NCBI GenBank assembly: GCA_000708835.1
Contig: DF237299.1
Location: 21,264-85,263 of the forward strand
Reading direction: 5' to 3'
Source of the DNA: Klebsormidium nitens
Lineage: Eukaryota > Streptophyta > Klebsormidiophyceae > Klebsormidiales > Klebsormidiaceae
DNA: 64,000 nucleotides
Position 1 is the stretch's first letter; each line of letters starts with the position of its first letter. The translations under genes were made by a program, and so were the position numbers. The notes under the pieces were generated by a model. That model was not told the origin of the DNA. It was given only the letters and a program-made list of their open reading frames with translations, and did no database searches. This document shows positions 37,137-47,900 of this stretch, in pieces.

Positions 37137-37543
37137 GGTTTGCCTGTGATTTTATGCATGCCATGTTCGCGCCAAAAAGATCTGGGCTCCACCTGGCATG
37201 CCAGTGTCAGCAGCCTGAGGGCGAAAGTTTTTGCGCAATATGGCGCCCTCTTCATGAAGTTTGATTGAGCCCGTCTTGAGCAGCACCGCAGTCACGGTGG
37301 CGCTGTCGAGGGCATTTATCAGGACCTGATCTCCCTGCCGCATTGCCTTCGGTTGCAGATCAGCTCTTTTTTAACCGTGACCCCAAGAAGCAGCGCCTCC
37401 TAAGGTGGCGTTAGAAAGCATTGACGCCATCAGCAGTGGTCACTCAATCCGCGCAGGTTGTCCTTGATCATCACTGGTTGGCTTTCTCTACACTGGGCCA
37501 TGTTTGTTGTCAAAAGCTGATCAGAGGACACTCCTGCTCAGAG

Positions 37544-40337
37544 ATGGCAGCAGCTGTGCGGCTTCCCTCTCAAAGCAAAGCCTCCTTAAGGAATTATGCC
37601 GCAGGATGTGATGCGGGCTTGCGAGCATCGCATTCTGTGATCCCCGCACTTCAAAGCAGATCTGATAAATTGCTGGCAAATCAGAGGGGTGCGCTCAGGC
37701 TCCCGAAATCTGTCAAGTTGGATAAGAAGTCAGCCGTTGCCACGCTTAGACAGGGGACTACGACCCGGACGGAAGTCACGTGCAGTTCAGCATTGGACTC
37801 TAGCTTTCAAGCAGGGGGCGTAGGCACACATCGCACAAGATGGGGATCAGGATACGCAATCAGATCAAGGGCAAGGCTGCTGTTGAGAACGGCGAAGGGT
37901 GGGATGAATGGTCGTGGTCATCCTTCTCAACAGGCCACACTCGACTTCCTTGCGTGTCAGTCTGCACTGGGGCCCAGGCGCAGGCCTTCTGTTCAAGCCA
38001 GAGCATCCGAGTCAAATCTGATTGTGGAGAGACCCGCAATCAAGCAAAATGGCGCGCAGAAGAAGGAGATCTACAAGGGCCTGGAGGACAGCCCTGCCAA
38101 AGTCGAAAGGTGCATCATCGTAGATGAAGAGAATCACGTAGTGGGGGAAGCGAGTCGACAAGACACGGTAGGCAAAAGGTTGTGGGGCCGGGGGGTGTAC
38201 TGCCTGGTTCAGAATCGGAGGGGCCAGCTCTTGGTGACGCAGAGGACTGAGGAGAAGGTGAGGAGAGCTGACGAATGGAGAAGAACTGGTCTAAGTTTCT
38301 TGTGAGAGTATTCTGTTGATTGCAGGTTGTGTGAGAGAGTGGTAATCACCAATGAACTGTGATCAACTTGAGGTGTGGTTTTAGAACGATGGAGAGCAAG
38401 ATTTTCTGTGTGGTGTAAATGCGTTCTGTTTGGACTGTGTGGACTTAAGCTTAAGCTGCTAATGAGCTGCAATTCAAGTGGACTGACCAGCAGAGTCAAT
38501 AACCATGGAGGGACTGGAAGGAACTTGTCATGCCTCCTCCCTTTCTTGTGCTGTTACTAACACGAGCAGGTTCAGGAGAGGTGCTTATGCAAAAGTTCAA
38601 TTCAGAGATGAAAGTGTTTTGTCTTAAGATTTTCCAAAATGCATTTCTGCTTGATTGTGTGCGCTGGAGGGTATGCATTTTGTGACGCGCTTGAATAGTT
38701 CAGCCCTTTGCAAGTTAGCGGAGAAGTAAGCGGCACCAAGTTTTGGGCGCAATCTGGCAGTTCTGCGGCGCAACTCACCCCAGAAGCTTGATCCCTGATT
38801 TCTGAGGCGCTCTAGAGAGGAATCATTGCAATTTTCATCCACTCGTAAACAACCTGTGGTTCAAGTAGTTTTCGAGAACTACGCTGTTGGCTTCTGCTCT
38901 TGCGGTCAATTGCCTCCTGTTTGGGATCCACCAAAACGCATAAAGAGGTTACAATCGAATGATGCTTCTTCTGACCGATCTAATTCCTTGCTTGACCCAG
39001 GACCCAATCTGGTCCTGCCTGGTTCCTTAGTAAGAAGAAGTATACGCGAGTCTTCTTCATTTTTCCAGGTAAAACTTTGCTCAGTGCCAAAGCTTTCGAT
39101 TCATTTTGAAACCTCTCTAACATCTCTTTTTGCCTCTGCAGGACTTGTATCCAGGGCACCTAGACGTCGTCGTCTCAGGCTGTGTGAATGTCGGGTACGG
39201 TCACGGAACCTTTCAGCGAAGAAAAAATTGGACAGTGTGACAGAAAAGGTTTGCTAGCAATTTTGTAGTCCCCTGTGCCTTGTATTGCAGTTGCTGCAGG
39301 TGCTACTCGATTGTATTGTTTGTCGATCTGTACTTGGAAAGGCCAGAGACTGCTACAGAAAGCTAGAAGAGGGCTCCAGTCAATGCAAACTGACAGCCAA
39401 CTCTCATGTTGTTGCGCTCCAGGGAAGAGTATTCGGACACAATTGTCCGAGAGCTGTCCGAAGAATTGGGCCTGAAAACCGTCGACAGGTAAAAGATCAA
39501 CCCCTTCTTCCCTCGTCTGCAACAATTTTCAACGGAGCTGATTGAATCGCGAGCACACTTACTCCAAAATATCTCTGTTATCATTGAGTTGCACTGCCTG
39601 TGAACGGATTGTCTCCTTCCGCGTTCAGGCTTTCTTTCAGCCCAAATGACACCGTGTTTCCATGTAACTTTGCAGGAAGGCGTTGACCCCGCTGTTTCTG
39701 TTCAAGTGGGTCGACGAGTACTGCCGCATCTGGGGCTGCGGATACCATTACGTGACGGACTGCGAGACGTTTGATCTGCAGGTAGGCTTGAAATTCGCTT
39801 GAAACTCGGCAAATTCGATGATCGAGTTTGTGACTCGCTGTTGCCGGCTTCCTCTCCCTTCGAAAGTAAATCTTGACGGTTGCAACGCACGAAGTCGGCA
39901 TGAAAGGCCAGCTCCGGCGCCCTGAACGGGAAAGTGACTGCCTCCTGAATCCGCTAGAAAGCGTTCTTTTCTTGTCATTACAAGTTTGCTGCCATTCGTA
40001 GTATCCTCGCCTGGTTCTTAGGAGGCGTCGTTTTCTTATTGTTACAAGAAACATTCCGGTCTTTCGTTACCCTGTGCCAATTGTCCTTTGCCAACGACGC
40101 CCCTTGACCTATTTGATCAAGCTCAGCTTTTAGAATGTGTAGCTTCGGCCAACTTCGTGTCCCGTCCATAAAAGCTCTTAATGGTCGAATCCATTCTGCC
40201 AGGTGGAAGAAGTGCAGTGGTGCAAGTGGATGGACCTTGATGAGGTCGAGGAGCTTATCCAGACCGCACGCTTCACGCCGGTGGGGCTCTCTGTGCTGCG
40301 TCGGTTCTTGAAAGAGCGGCACCTCCCGCAGTCCTAG
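37544..40337 (+). CDS. Nudix hydrolase with long N-terminal (organelle-targeting?) leader
   Basis: Five exons sum to 1,074 nt (357 aa): 37544..38257, 39142..39194, 39423..39488, 39676..39781, 40203..40337 (TAG). The first ~190 residues are Ser, Arg and Ala-rich with few acidic residues, consistent with a plastid or mitochondrial presequence, though unusually long. The Nudix fold starts at RCIIVDEENHVVGEASRQD and continues with RGVYCLVQNRRGQLLVTQR and DLYPGHLDVVVSG. The Nudix box spans exons 2 and 3 and keeps the catalytic RELSEELGL (R-E-x-x-E-E), but the consensus glycine six residues before its first Glu is Cys (SGCVNVGGE). Family enzymes cleave nucleoside diphosphates linked to other groups; the domain most resembles the IPP-isomerase-like Nudix subgroup, so the substrate is open. 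The downstream part (RKALTPLFLFKWVDEYC, VEEVQWCKWMDLDEVEEL) completes the fold. Confidence 0.88.
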
Positions 40338-41662
40338 TCCCCCGGTTGGACTTTTGTGTTGACTTCGCGTGCAAGATCACGCAGCCTCGCTGTGCAAAGT
40401 CTAGGTAGCCTTCCGTCCTGTACAGTGTATGCAGCCTTGCCGAGTAGCCAAACTCTTATCTCGTGCTTTGTGTGCAAGGATAGCCATTGAACGCTTTGCT
40501 AGTCAAGAAAGTCTAGTGCAGTCTGTTTGTGAATAATTCTTTGTCTTAAGTGTGGGTTCGAGCAACAATCAACGAGTATTAGTATAGCTTAAAGCCTGGG
40601 ATGTCAGTCAAGAAAGTTTGAGTGCCGTCAAATCTAACACGGTCCAGAAATTTAAAAAAACGTATGTTTGATCTGCATGATCTGTCAATCTTGGCAACTC
40701 TTTCATCGCGTATCTTGACAGTCTGTCCCGTCTTTCATGAACTGCATAACAAACGAAAAACTTCGCTTGAAGTTCACATCATGTGATATACTCGTGTGTC
40801 CAATTGCCAGTATGTTTGCCTTCATGCAAGCTATCCACTGAGCCGCAGCTCTGGCTCTGTCATGTTGCGCATATGTCCTGCACGAAGCTTATATAGCATA
40901 CCTGCACGTTTTGATTTTCTATCTTTGTATGCACGTACAAAGACATGGGCGGTAGGGAGCCATAGCTTGATATACCATGCCATACAGCTACATGGCTGAC
41001 GTCAGCACACAGACCCCACCGATGCACATGGCACCTGGCTCAATATCAAGTGCATGTGTCAAGCCGCGCACTGATGCACATTGCTGTTACCAGACATGTG
41101 CATATAGCTTATAAGTAGTTTTGTATTTGCGTTGTATGGGATCAACATGAAGTCGCGGTGATTGCACGCATCCCAATCATGCTCCCCACTCGAGGGCCGG
41201 GCCGCACGTGCACGAGCTTGGCAAGCTGAAGTTAGTCGGGTCGGACTCGCTATATGCTCCAGATAGATCATACAGAGGGAGTGAAGCACCCGAACCTTAA
41301 GTGGTTCGAGTGCTTCGCATATCTCAGCCCACAGAAGACTCTTTAATTGGTAACTTAGAAAGTCGTTCTAAACAGATCTTTACATGGCGAACCAGACCCA
41401 TTTCAATCGATTCTGGTGAGTTCAGCCTACCTGTAGGTCCATGGCTCTGACAGGCTCGTCGGACGAATGTAGTCCCAGTCCATATACAACATCACTATTG
41501 GCACTGCTCTCCGCTCTATACAGCTAGCTCCATGTTGATTGTTCTCGAACGTCTCAAACTCTTGGTTCGAAGCTTCTCTAGCCTGCAAATCGCGCACCGA
41601 AAGCTCACTGGTTAAGCACTCAGAGCGTATTAGCCTACATCTCTAATCATCCTTCCCCCAAC
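40338..41662. other. Spacer between convergent genes
   Basis: The 1.3 kb between the stop codons of the Nudix (+) and neurochondrin (-) genes. It should hold both 3'UTRs and polyadenylation sites. No additional exon, repeat or RNA gene was recognised. Confidence 0.4.
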
Positions 41663-43897
41663 TCACGGCCCACGCTCCTCCCTCTCGGCCGCTGCCGCGA
41701 GGAAGTTCAGCAGGGCCCCGTGCCCGGAGTAGTGCTCCATCGTCGCCCGGGAGAGCTGGTCCCCGCCCACCTCCTGCATCCACCGGGAGCTCGTCACCCG
41801 GCTCTCAAACCCTGGGAACTTCTCCAGGAGGTCCGCAGCCGCCGCTAGGGTTATCTCCCATAGCTCCTGGTCGAAAACCGTGCCATCCCGCTTGAGCGCA
41901 GCAAAGCTCTCGTCCAGAAACCGCACGACCGCGTCGAGCAGCCCCCCTAGATCGAGACCACGCTCCCCGAGCGTCTTTTCGTCAGCGAGTAGGAGTGCGT
42001 TGCTAATGACGGCGGAAGAGAGCGCCAGCCGCAGGGGGCTTTCTGGCGCCGCGCGAATCCACGTCAGCAGAGCCGGCAGGACGGTGCTGACGTCAGCAAA
42101 GCGGACCTTGGCCCCGCCGGCCGCCTGCTGGTCCAGCACGTTGAGGACGACATCGAGGGCGCGCGCAATCATCCCGTCTGCCGGATCCTCCGCAAGATTC
42201 TCTCCCCCTTCTAGATCCATGTCGTGCGAGCTCGAGGCCGGAGCGGGCTGGCCACGTTGCGCCGCAATCGCGTCCCGTGCGAACTCCCCAACGGCCCGGT
42301 GCGCCTTCTCCCGGACCATTATCTTGCACCACTCAACGTCTTCCGATATCTGCCCAAGCGCAGGCAGCAAGCACCACACCCCGCCCAGATAGGGGCCTCG
42401 TCTACCCGTGTCCGAACCACTTTGACCTCCGTCCGAATCGTCCGAACCCTTTACTCCGAGCAAGAACCCCAGCATCCCGGCCACCTTTTCCCGGTGCGCC
42501 TCGGGCGCCTCCGCCAGGAACCGTCCGAGCACTCGGACACTTGCGAGCACAAAATCGTCCGAATTCCGGCCGTGCTCCTTTGCCTGCTCCAGTAAGTCGA
42601 TCACGACGGCTGCCGCCTCGCTGGCGGCCCCGAACGCCTTCTGGGCCGTGTCAGCACTCAGTTGAGGTTTGGGGGATCCCTTGCCGGTGGTGCGTGTGAC
42701 CGTGCTGACGTCAGCAGCGGCCGCCTCGGCGAGCGCGTTCACACCCGCCTCGAGCAGGGCGTAGCAGCTGGTGACGGCCTCCGCCAATGCTGGCGCGACG
42801 ACCCCAGTCCCCTTCTCGCCAAACAGCGCGCGCGCCACTTCGTTGAGCTGGACCGCGACCTCGACCCGTACGGTGTTCAGCAGAACCAGCAGAAAGTTGT
42901 CCCCCTTCATCTTTGACTGCCCTTCATTACCCATGCTCCCCAACAGCCAGTTCTCGCCTTTTGCCTCCACCATCAGACGTGCTAGTTCCAGCGCCCCCAG
43001 CCTGTGCTCCGCCTTTACGTTTTTGCTTTGAAGTAGGTTCTGGACTCCTCTTCGGACGTCGTCCTCCCACTTCCCTGTCTCGGGGACCCCCTGCTGGTGA
43101 CTCAGCACGCCCACGAGACACCCCAAGCACTCAAACACCAGCATGTCCGTTCGCGCCGCAAATTCCTGAGCCAGAACGGGCACCGCAACCTCCCCCCCCT
43201 GCACAAAGCTCTCCTTGCCCGCCCCCCCGCTAAGCAGCGTCCCGAGCAATCTCACGCCGTCTAAAAACCACGCTTCTTCTCCCCCAGTGAAACGCCCAAG
43301 GCACTGGCACACCGCGGCCACCCCCCCCGACTCGAGCTCCACTCTTAGGCCCTCGTCAGAGGCGCTCGCAACCGCGAGCAAGCACTCGAGCGCGTCCTGG
43401 ACAGGGCCTGCATCCGCCCCCCCCCTCACGACCCCCAGGAACAACGGCACCCGCTCAATGGCCTCAGTTGCGGCAGCCAGCCGGGGGACTCTGACAAAGG
43501 CGCTAACTAGACTGAGGGCCAAAGCAGCGTACGGGCTCAGCGGCTGGCCTCCCCCGGTCCGGAAAAGGCGCCCGATGAAGGCCCATCCAACTGCATCAAA
43601 CACCGCTTCGACGGCAGCCAAGTCGCCTGCAGAGACGAAGCGGGTGGCAAGGAGGAGGCCCACTAGGCGCTGTTCGTCGGACCCCCCCCGGAGAAGAGCG
43701 AGGCACTCGTCGAGGCTGCCTCCCGGCTGCTGGGGCCGGCCCGATGTGCTTGCCTGCTCTGCGGAGCTCTGGTCTTGTTCCTCCAGGGGGTTTGCGACAG
43801 GGGGCTGGGGGGTTTGGGATTGGCCACTGTGATGAGGCTTGTCTAAGTCCATGCTCTCTGCAGGGGCAGGGGCTTGGGACTGCGCGGCTGCTGCCAT
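41663..43897 (-). CDS. Neurochondrin family protein (intronless)
   Basis: A single 2,235-nt open frame from ATG to stop encodes 744 aa. A disordered ~60-residue Gln/Pro/Ser leader precedes SLDECLALLRGGSDEQRLVG, the conserved opening of neurochondrin proteins, followed by LLLATRFV and a long run of alpha-helical, armadillo-like Leu/Ala/Val-rich repeats to the end (ATMEHYSGHGALLNFLAAAA). Animal neurochondrin is a cytoplasmic leucine-rich protein of neurons and bone; plants have one conserved homologue of poorly defined role. The length matches the family. The lack of any intron stands out, since all other resolved genes here carry 5-17 exons, and the GC content is very high. It is convergent with the Nudix gene and divergent from NOP53. 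Confidence 0.88.
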   Translation of the reverse strand: MAAAAQSQAPAPAESMDLDKPHHSGQSQTPQPPVANPLEEQDQSSAEQASTSGRPQQPGGSLDECLALLRGGSDEQRLVGLLLATRFVSAGDLAAVEAVFDAVGWAFIGRLFRTGGGQPLSPYAALALSLVSAFVRVPRLAAATEAIERVPLFLGVVRGGADAGPVQDALECLLAVASASDEGLRVELESGGVAAVCQCLGRFTGGEEAWFLDGVRLLGTLLSGGAGKESFVQGGEVAVPVLAQEFAARTDMLVFECLGCLVGVLSHQQGVPETGKWEDDVRRGVQNLLQSKNVKAEHRLGALELARLMVEAKGENWLLGSMGNEGQSKMKGDNFLLVLLNTVRVEVAVQLNEVARALFGEKGTGVVAPALAEAVTSCYALLEAGVNALAEAAAADVSTVTRTTGKGSPKPQLSADTAQKAFGAASEAAAVVIDLLEQAKEHGRNSDDFVLASVRVLGRFLAEAPEAHREKVAGMLGFLLGVKGSDDSDGGQSGSDTGRRGPYLGGVWCLLPALGQISEDVEWCKIMVREKAHRAVGEFARDAIAAQRGQPAPASSSHDMDLEGGENLAEDPADGMIARALDVVLNVLDQQAAGGAKVRFADVSTVLPALLTWIRAAPESPLRLALSSAVISNALLLADEKTLGERGLDLGGLLDAVVRFLDESFAALKRDGTVFDQELWEITLAAAADLLEKFPGFESRVTSSRWMQEVGGDQLSRATMEHYSGHGALLNFLAAAAEREERGP

Positions 43898-44976
43898 GGT
43901 GCCTTATGATTATAGAATCAGAGGTAGCGAAGAAGCGCTAGACAGAGAGGACCGAGTGATAGGGAGAAGTTGAGGGAAGAAACCTCTTGACAAAATTAAC
44001 CAACAGCCTGCAAACAAGCGAGTAGAGTGTCTTCAGGAGCTGTCTTCAAGGTTGCTTGAATAATCGCAAAGAAAATTGTGCAGGTTTCTCAATTCCATCT
44101 GAACTGGCCATGGATGAACTGGCCATGGATTCAAGCAAGCGAGGCAACGAATGACGCACCCAAGACTCTGCAAGCTCTGAACTTACTGAACGCTGGCCAG
44201 CCTTTTCAATCAGTACCAAACTGGACATTTTCAATATCAGAGCAGCGAAAACAGTGTCACCAAACAGGCATACCATCTTGCTAGGTCTTCTGGTGCATGA
44301 TTGATTGGTGGTGCTTCTCAGGAAAGGGACACCAGCTGCAGGTGACTTAGCACCACCATGCATCAAAGGGTGCCTCAAGTATAAGCAGCTTCAACCAATG
44401 CTGCATACTGCAGCTCACCCTGAAGTGCAACAATCCACTAAAACAGAACTGGTTCGAGCAGATCGAGGAAACCTCAAACGAAAAGCTGGGAACATTTTGG
44501 AAGACTTACCTCTGATCAGATAAGTTGTGGGCAACTGCACTGCAGTAATTCCCCACATCAAACATCACAGAATCGACAAAAGCGTGAAGCAACCTGCCCT
44601 GGAGTGAAAACGTTCGGCGCCCCTCGGGCCTCTTCGATCACACACACTCCAACGAAATCCTTCTTGTCTTCCTTCCGAGGGAATTGAACCGCCATGAAAC
44701 CAGCAGACTCAACAACTAGGCAGAGAACAGTTTGCGAGGGAACGTGTCAGTGCCAGATCACCGTCAGAGTCACAAAACGGTGATGATACAACCATTACCA
44801 TAATGATTAGTACCGTTCTAAACTTGAAAATCGTCGTGAAGATACCTATTGGCAAGAGCTGCAGCCTGCGCCCCTCTGCCGCTTGTTTTCCTCGAGCTCT
44901 GCTTTGTGGGCGCAATAATAATATCAAAACAGCGTCAGGTACACGAAGACTCTGAGGCAAAAACAGCTTGAGCAGC
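43898..44976. promoter_or_regulatory. Divergent promoter spacer, neurochondrin / NOP53
   Basis: The 1,079 bp between two head-to-head start codons (43897 minus, 44977 plus). It must include both promoters and 5'UTRs. A perfect 15-bp tandem duplication (gaactggccatggat) lies at 44101..44130. No coding exon supported. Confidence 0.45.
44101..44130. repeat. 15-bp perfect tandem duplication
   Basis: Two adjacent copies of gaactggccatggat, 44101..44115 and 44116..44130, in the neurochondrin/NOP53 spacer. Confidence 0.95.
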
Positions 44977-47900
44977 ATGGGGAAGGCCAAGACGTCCCGC
45001 AAGGGCAAAAAGGCGTGGCGGAAGAACATCAGCTCTGAGGCGCACGAGGAGCTGGTGGAGCAGAGCACCAAGGAGGCCAGGGTGGGAGGACCGCTCGACC
45101 AGCTGCCAGACGATGCGCTCTTTTTTGTGGATAAAGAAAAAGGTGAGGTGGAGATTAAGTTAGGACGTGCTGGGTTTGATAGTTGCAGCTGTTTGTCATC
45201 TTGATGATTGGTGGCGACTGCTGAGTAGAAATTTTGAAAGTGGTGGTGTATATTGATGGTTGCAATGCAGGCCTGCATTCTCTCACCATGTACTTGAGTG
45301 AATTGTTTGTTGCAGATTGAGATTGCTGACAAAGTCGGATGCTCATTGCAGATCTTGCGGTAGAGAGGAAAGTGAACAAGGTCAGGAACAAGGGCCCGCT
45401 GCATTGTGAGAGCATCTTAGCGAGGAGCTCTCTCGTGGCGCCCGTGCGATGGTCAACCAGAAAGAAAGCAGCAGAGAATAAGGCTGCACCGCAAAAGCTC
45501 ACTGGGTCTGCAGTCAGTATCAAAAAGGTGGGTCGTTAACTCTGGGTCTTTCTGCGCATATGCACCACCTCAGTATTGTCAACTGAACCAGCATGGTAAT
45601 GGTCGTCAGGCATGGGAGGAGTCCTAGCTATGTGAAGTCTTGTCAAGGCATGTGAACAAGTGCGTAAAGATAGCAGTCTCGCTTCGGCGTGTTTCACATT
45701 GGAACCCTAATCTAGATTAGGGTTTGCAATCGGCGCAGAATTTCCAGTGGGGCAGGCCGCATTCTTATGGCCCTGGCGCCCCTTACTGCTGAATACCCCT
45801 TGGCAATTCTGTGGAACGAACAATCAGGTCACCCACATTCCTTGGTCTGGGCTTTTGCAGGAGAGTAAAACCAAGGGGGAGAAGCGCGTCTTGGACATCT
45901 GGGACGGTGAGCAATTTTAAGCTCTGCGAAACGAGCAGCCTTGCTATCTCAGCCATGCTCCTGAGGAACGGAGCTCTTCTTCTTTCACTGGACCAGGACG
46001 GTCTTTCAGTCAGTTGGCCACTGATCAAACTGATTGTCTGCAAGTTAAGCCCGGTTGGTATTGCACGCAGAATATCTGCCCCTTTCGGTGGTCTGCTCAG
46101 ACCACGTTCTCAATGCCCGCGGTACTGCATGCAATCTCAAGGAGATAGTTTGACCACTTTTCAGCTTTTGTTCTCGTCTGATCACTCAAAGCAGCGCCAG
46201 TTCTGCATTGCAGATGCTTCCGCACAGCCGTCCAAGAAGGCGGCAAAGAGGCCGCAAAGCATTGCACCCGCAGTGGAGGTAGACCTTCCAGGCTGCTCGT
46301 ACAATCCCGACACTGAAGACCATCAGGTGAGTTCAGGCATCAGTGTTACCTTATTCTGGTGACTCTTTTCAGCAGTCGGGACTGTTTGCATCGTTGGCTC
46401 AGCCATGTCAGCCTTCGTTGTATCTTGGGGGGAAACAGCTTATCAAGCCTTAAAAAGTGGGAGTCTGTTATAAGGAGACTTGGGCTTCTATGTTTGAGCC
46501 TAAGAGCCTTGTCATTGTTTGTAACAGACAACAAATCCAACTCAGTTATGAATCTATAGGATAGGTGAGCCTTGGGCGCTTGGCGACAGACCGAGAGTCC
46601 TTCCCAATGCCTTTTGGCAAGCGATGGGCGTCAAGTCTCTGGTTGGCTTTGGTCACCAGTTTCGAGGTTTGCACCTTACGAGTTGCGATAGCCAGCTCTT
46701 GTAACCCGTAATTCGGAGCAGTATCACCCCATGTAAATCTGAAAGCGGTTTTGGTGATTGCAGGATGCGTTGGCCAAGGCCGTGGCTGACGAGATGCAGA
46801 AGCAGTACGCAAAGGCGGTTGAGCCCACCCCCCCGCAACGGGCCAGCAACGGTGCACAGGATTGGGACGAAGAAGAGGTGGGAGCTCAAGAATCATTCTG
46901 CTGCTTTTCCGGTTGGGGCCCCAATGAGACATCGTCATTCATCATGGGCCACCTGATGATGCCTTGACCAATCCGTCTCTTGTTTTAGACTCGTGTCTCA
47001 GCAAGCCTGGTGTAGGAGAACGTCTCAATTCATGCAAACTCACTCTCAGTATCGCGAGTTGGTCGATCACCTGCCGTTGCAAAGTATCCTTTGATGGTGG
47101 TGCCTGTTTGAAATAGCTGGTGTACCTTTAATACTGGGAGGTATTGGTCTGCGGTCTAGTTTTGCCAGGGGTTCTGGTCAAGGTATTCTAGGACTTGAGA
47201 GGGCAATGGTCAGCGAGGCTTTGTGCGTTTGTTTGTTGTCCTGATCGTGCACAGTACCTGGTTCGGCCCAGAATCTGAAAAACTGGTTGAGAAACGTAAT
47301 TCTCAAACTGGAATGGACTTTGAGCCGAAAACTTGATCGCGCAACGATCTGGAGCGGCGTCTAAGGACAAGCGAAGGTTTGTCGATATTTGCGGAGCTCG
47401 CCACCCTTGATTTCGCTCTCGACACACATGACGTGTGGAGTTGAGAACAACGAGAGCACGAGCTTTGCCATCTCGGGCCCGTTGAATGCAGGGTCAACAT
47501 ATTGCAGCGCGAGTCTGCGTTTGATGCAAGTTTCACGGCTTTCGTCGACACACTGGACTCCCCTCGTTTTTGGGACATATAGAACACCCCGCCGAAAGCA
47601 CATGTTGTCCCCGCGGTTCAGAGGCCCGACTATCGGGGTTTGTTTCTTAGCTCTCTCTTCCCCTCTTCATGCAGCGGTTCTTCCTCGAGGCTGACGAAGC
47701 GGCGGGCACTTCGGAGGCAGAAGACGAGCAGGACGCAGAGGAAGCGCAGGTGTCGACGTCAAGAAGGTGGGGCTGGCAGTGTTCGCTGGCTCTTCTCGCT
47801 GGCTCTTCGATACGTTTGACTTGTTATTGCGTCTGTTTGATCTGGCTGCAGATGGTTTCATGTACCAGCGTTTTCGAGTGCTTCTTCAGGAGCGGGTTTC

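Larger units (their letters stand above)
35172..37543. other. Gene-poor spacer with MITE-like element and microsatellite
   Basis: About 2.4 kb between the RING E3 stop and the Nudix start codon. No exon supported. Within it are a 381-bp terminal-inverted-repeat element (36250..36630), an ATGA microsatellite (36914..36940) and two telo-box motifs (37098..37136), each listed separately. Confidence 0.5.

Noticed and set aside
41880-43832. Several plus-strand open frames opposite neurochondrin
   Set aside because: Shadows of a high-GC intronless gene; composition is Pro/Arg/Ser-biased, as expected for the complementary frames.
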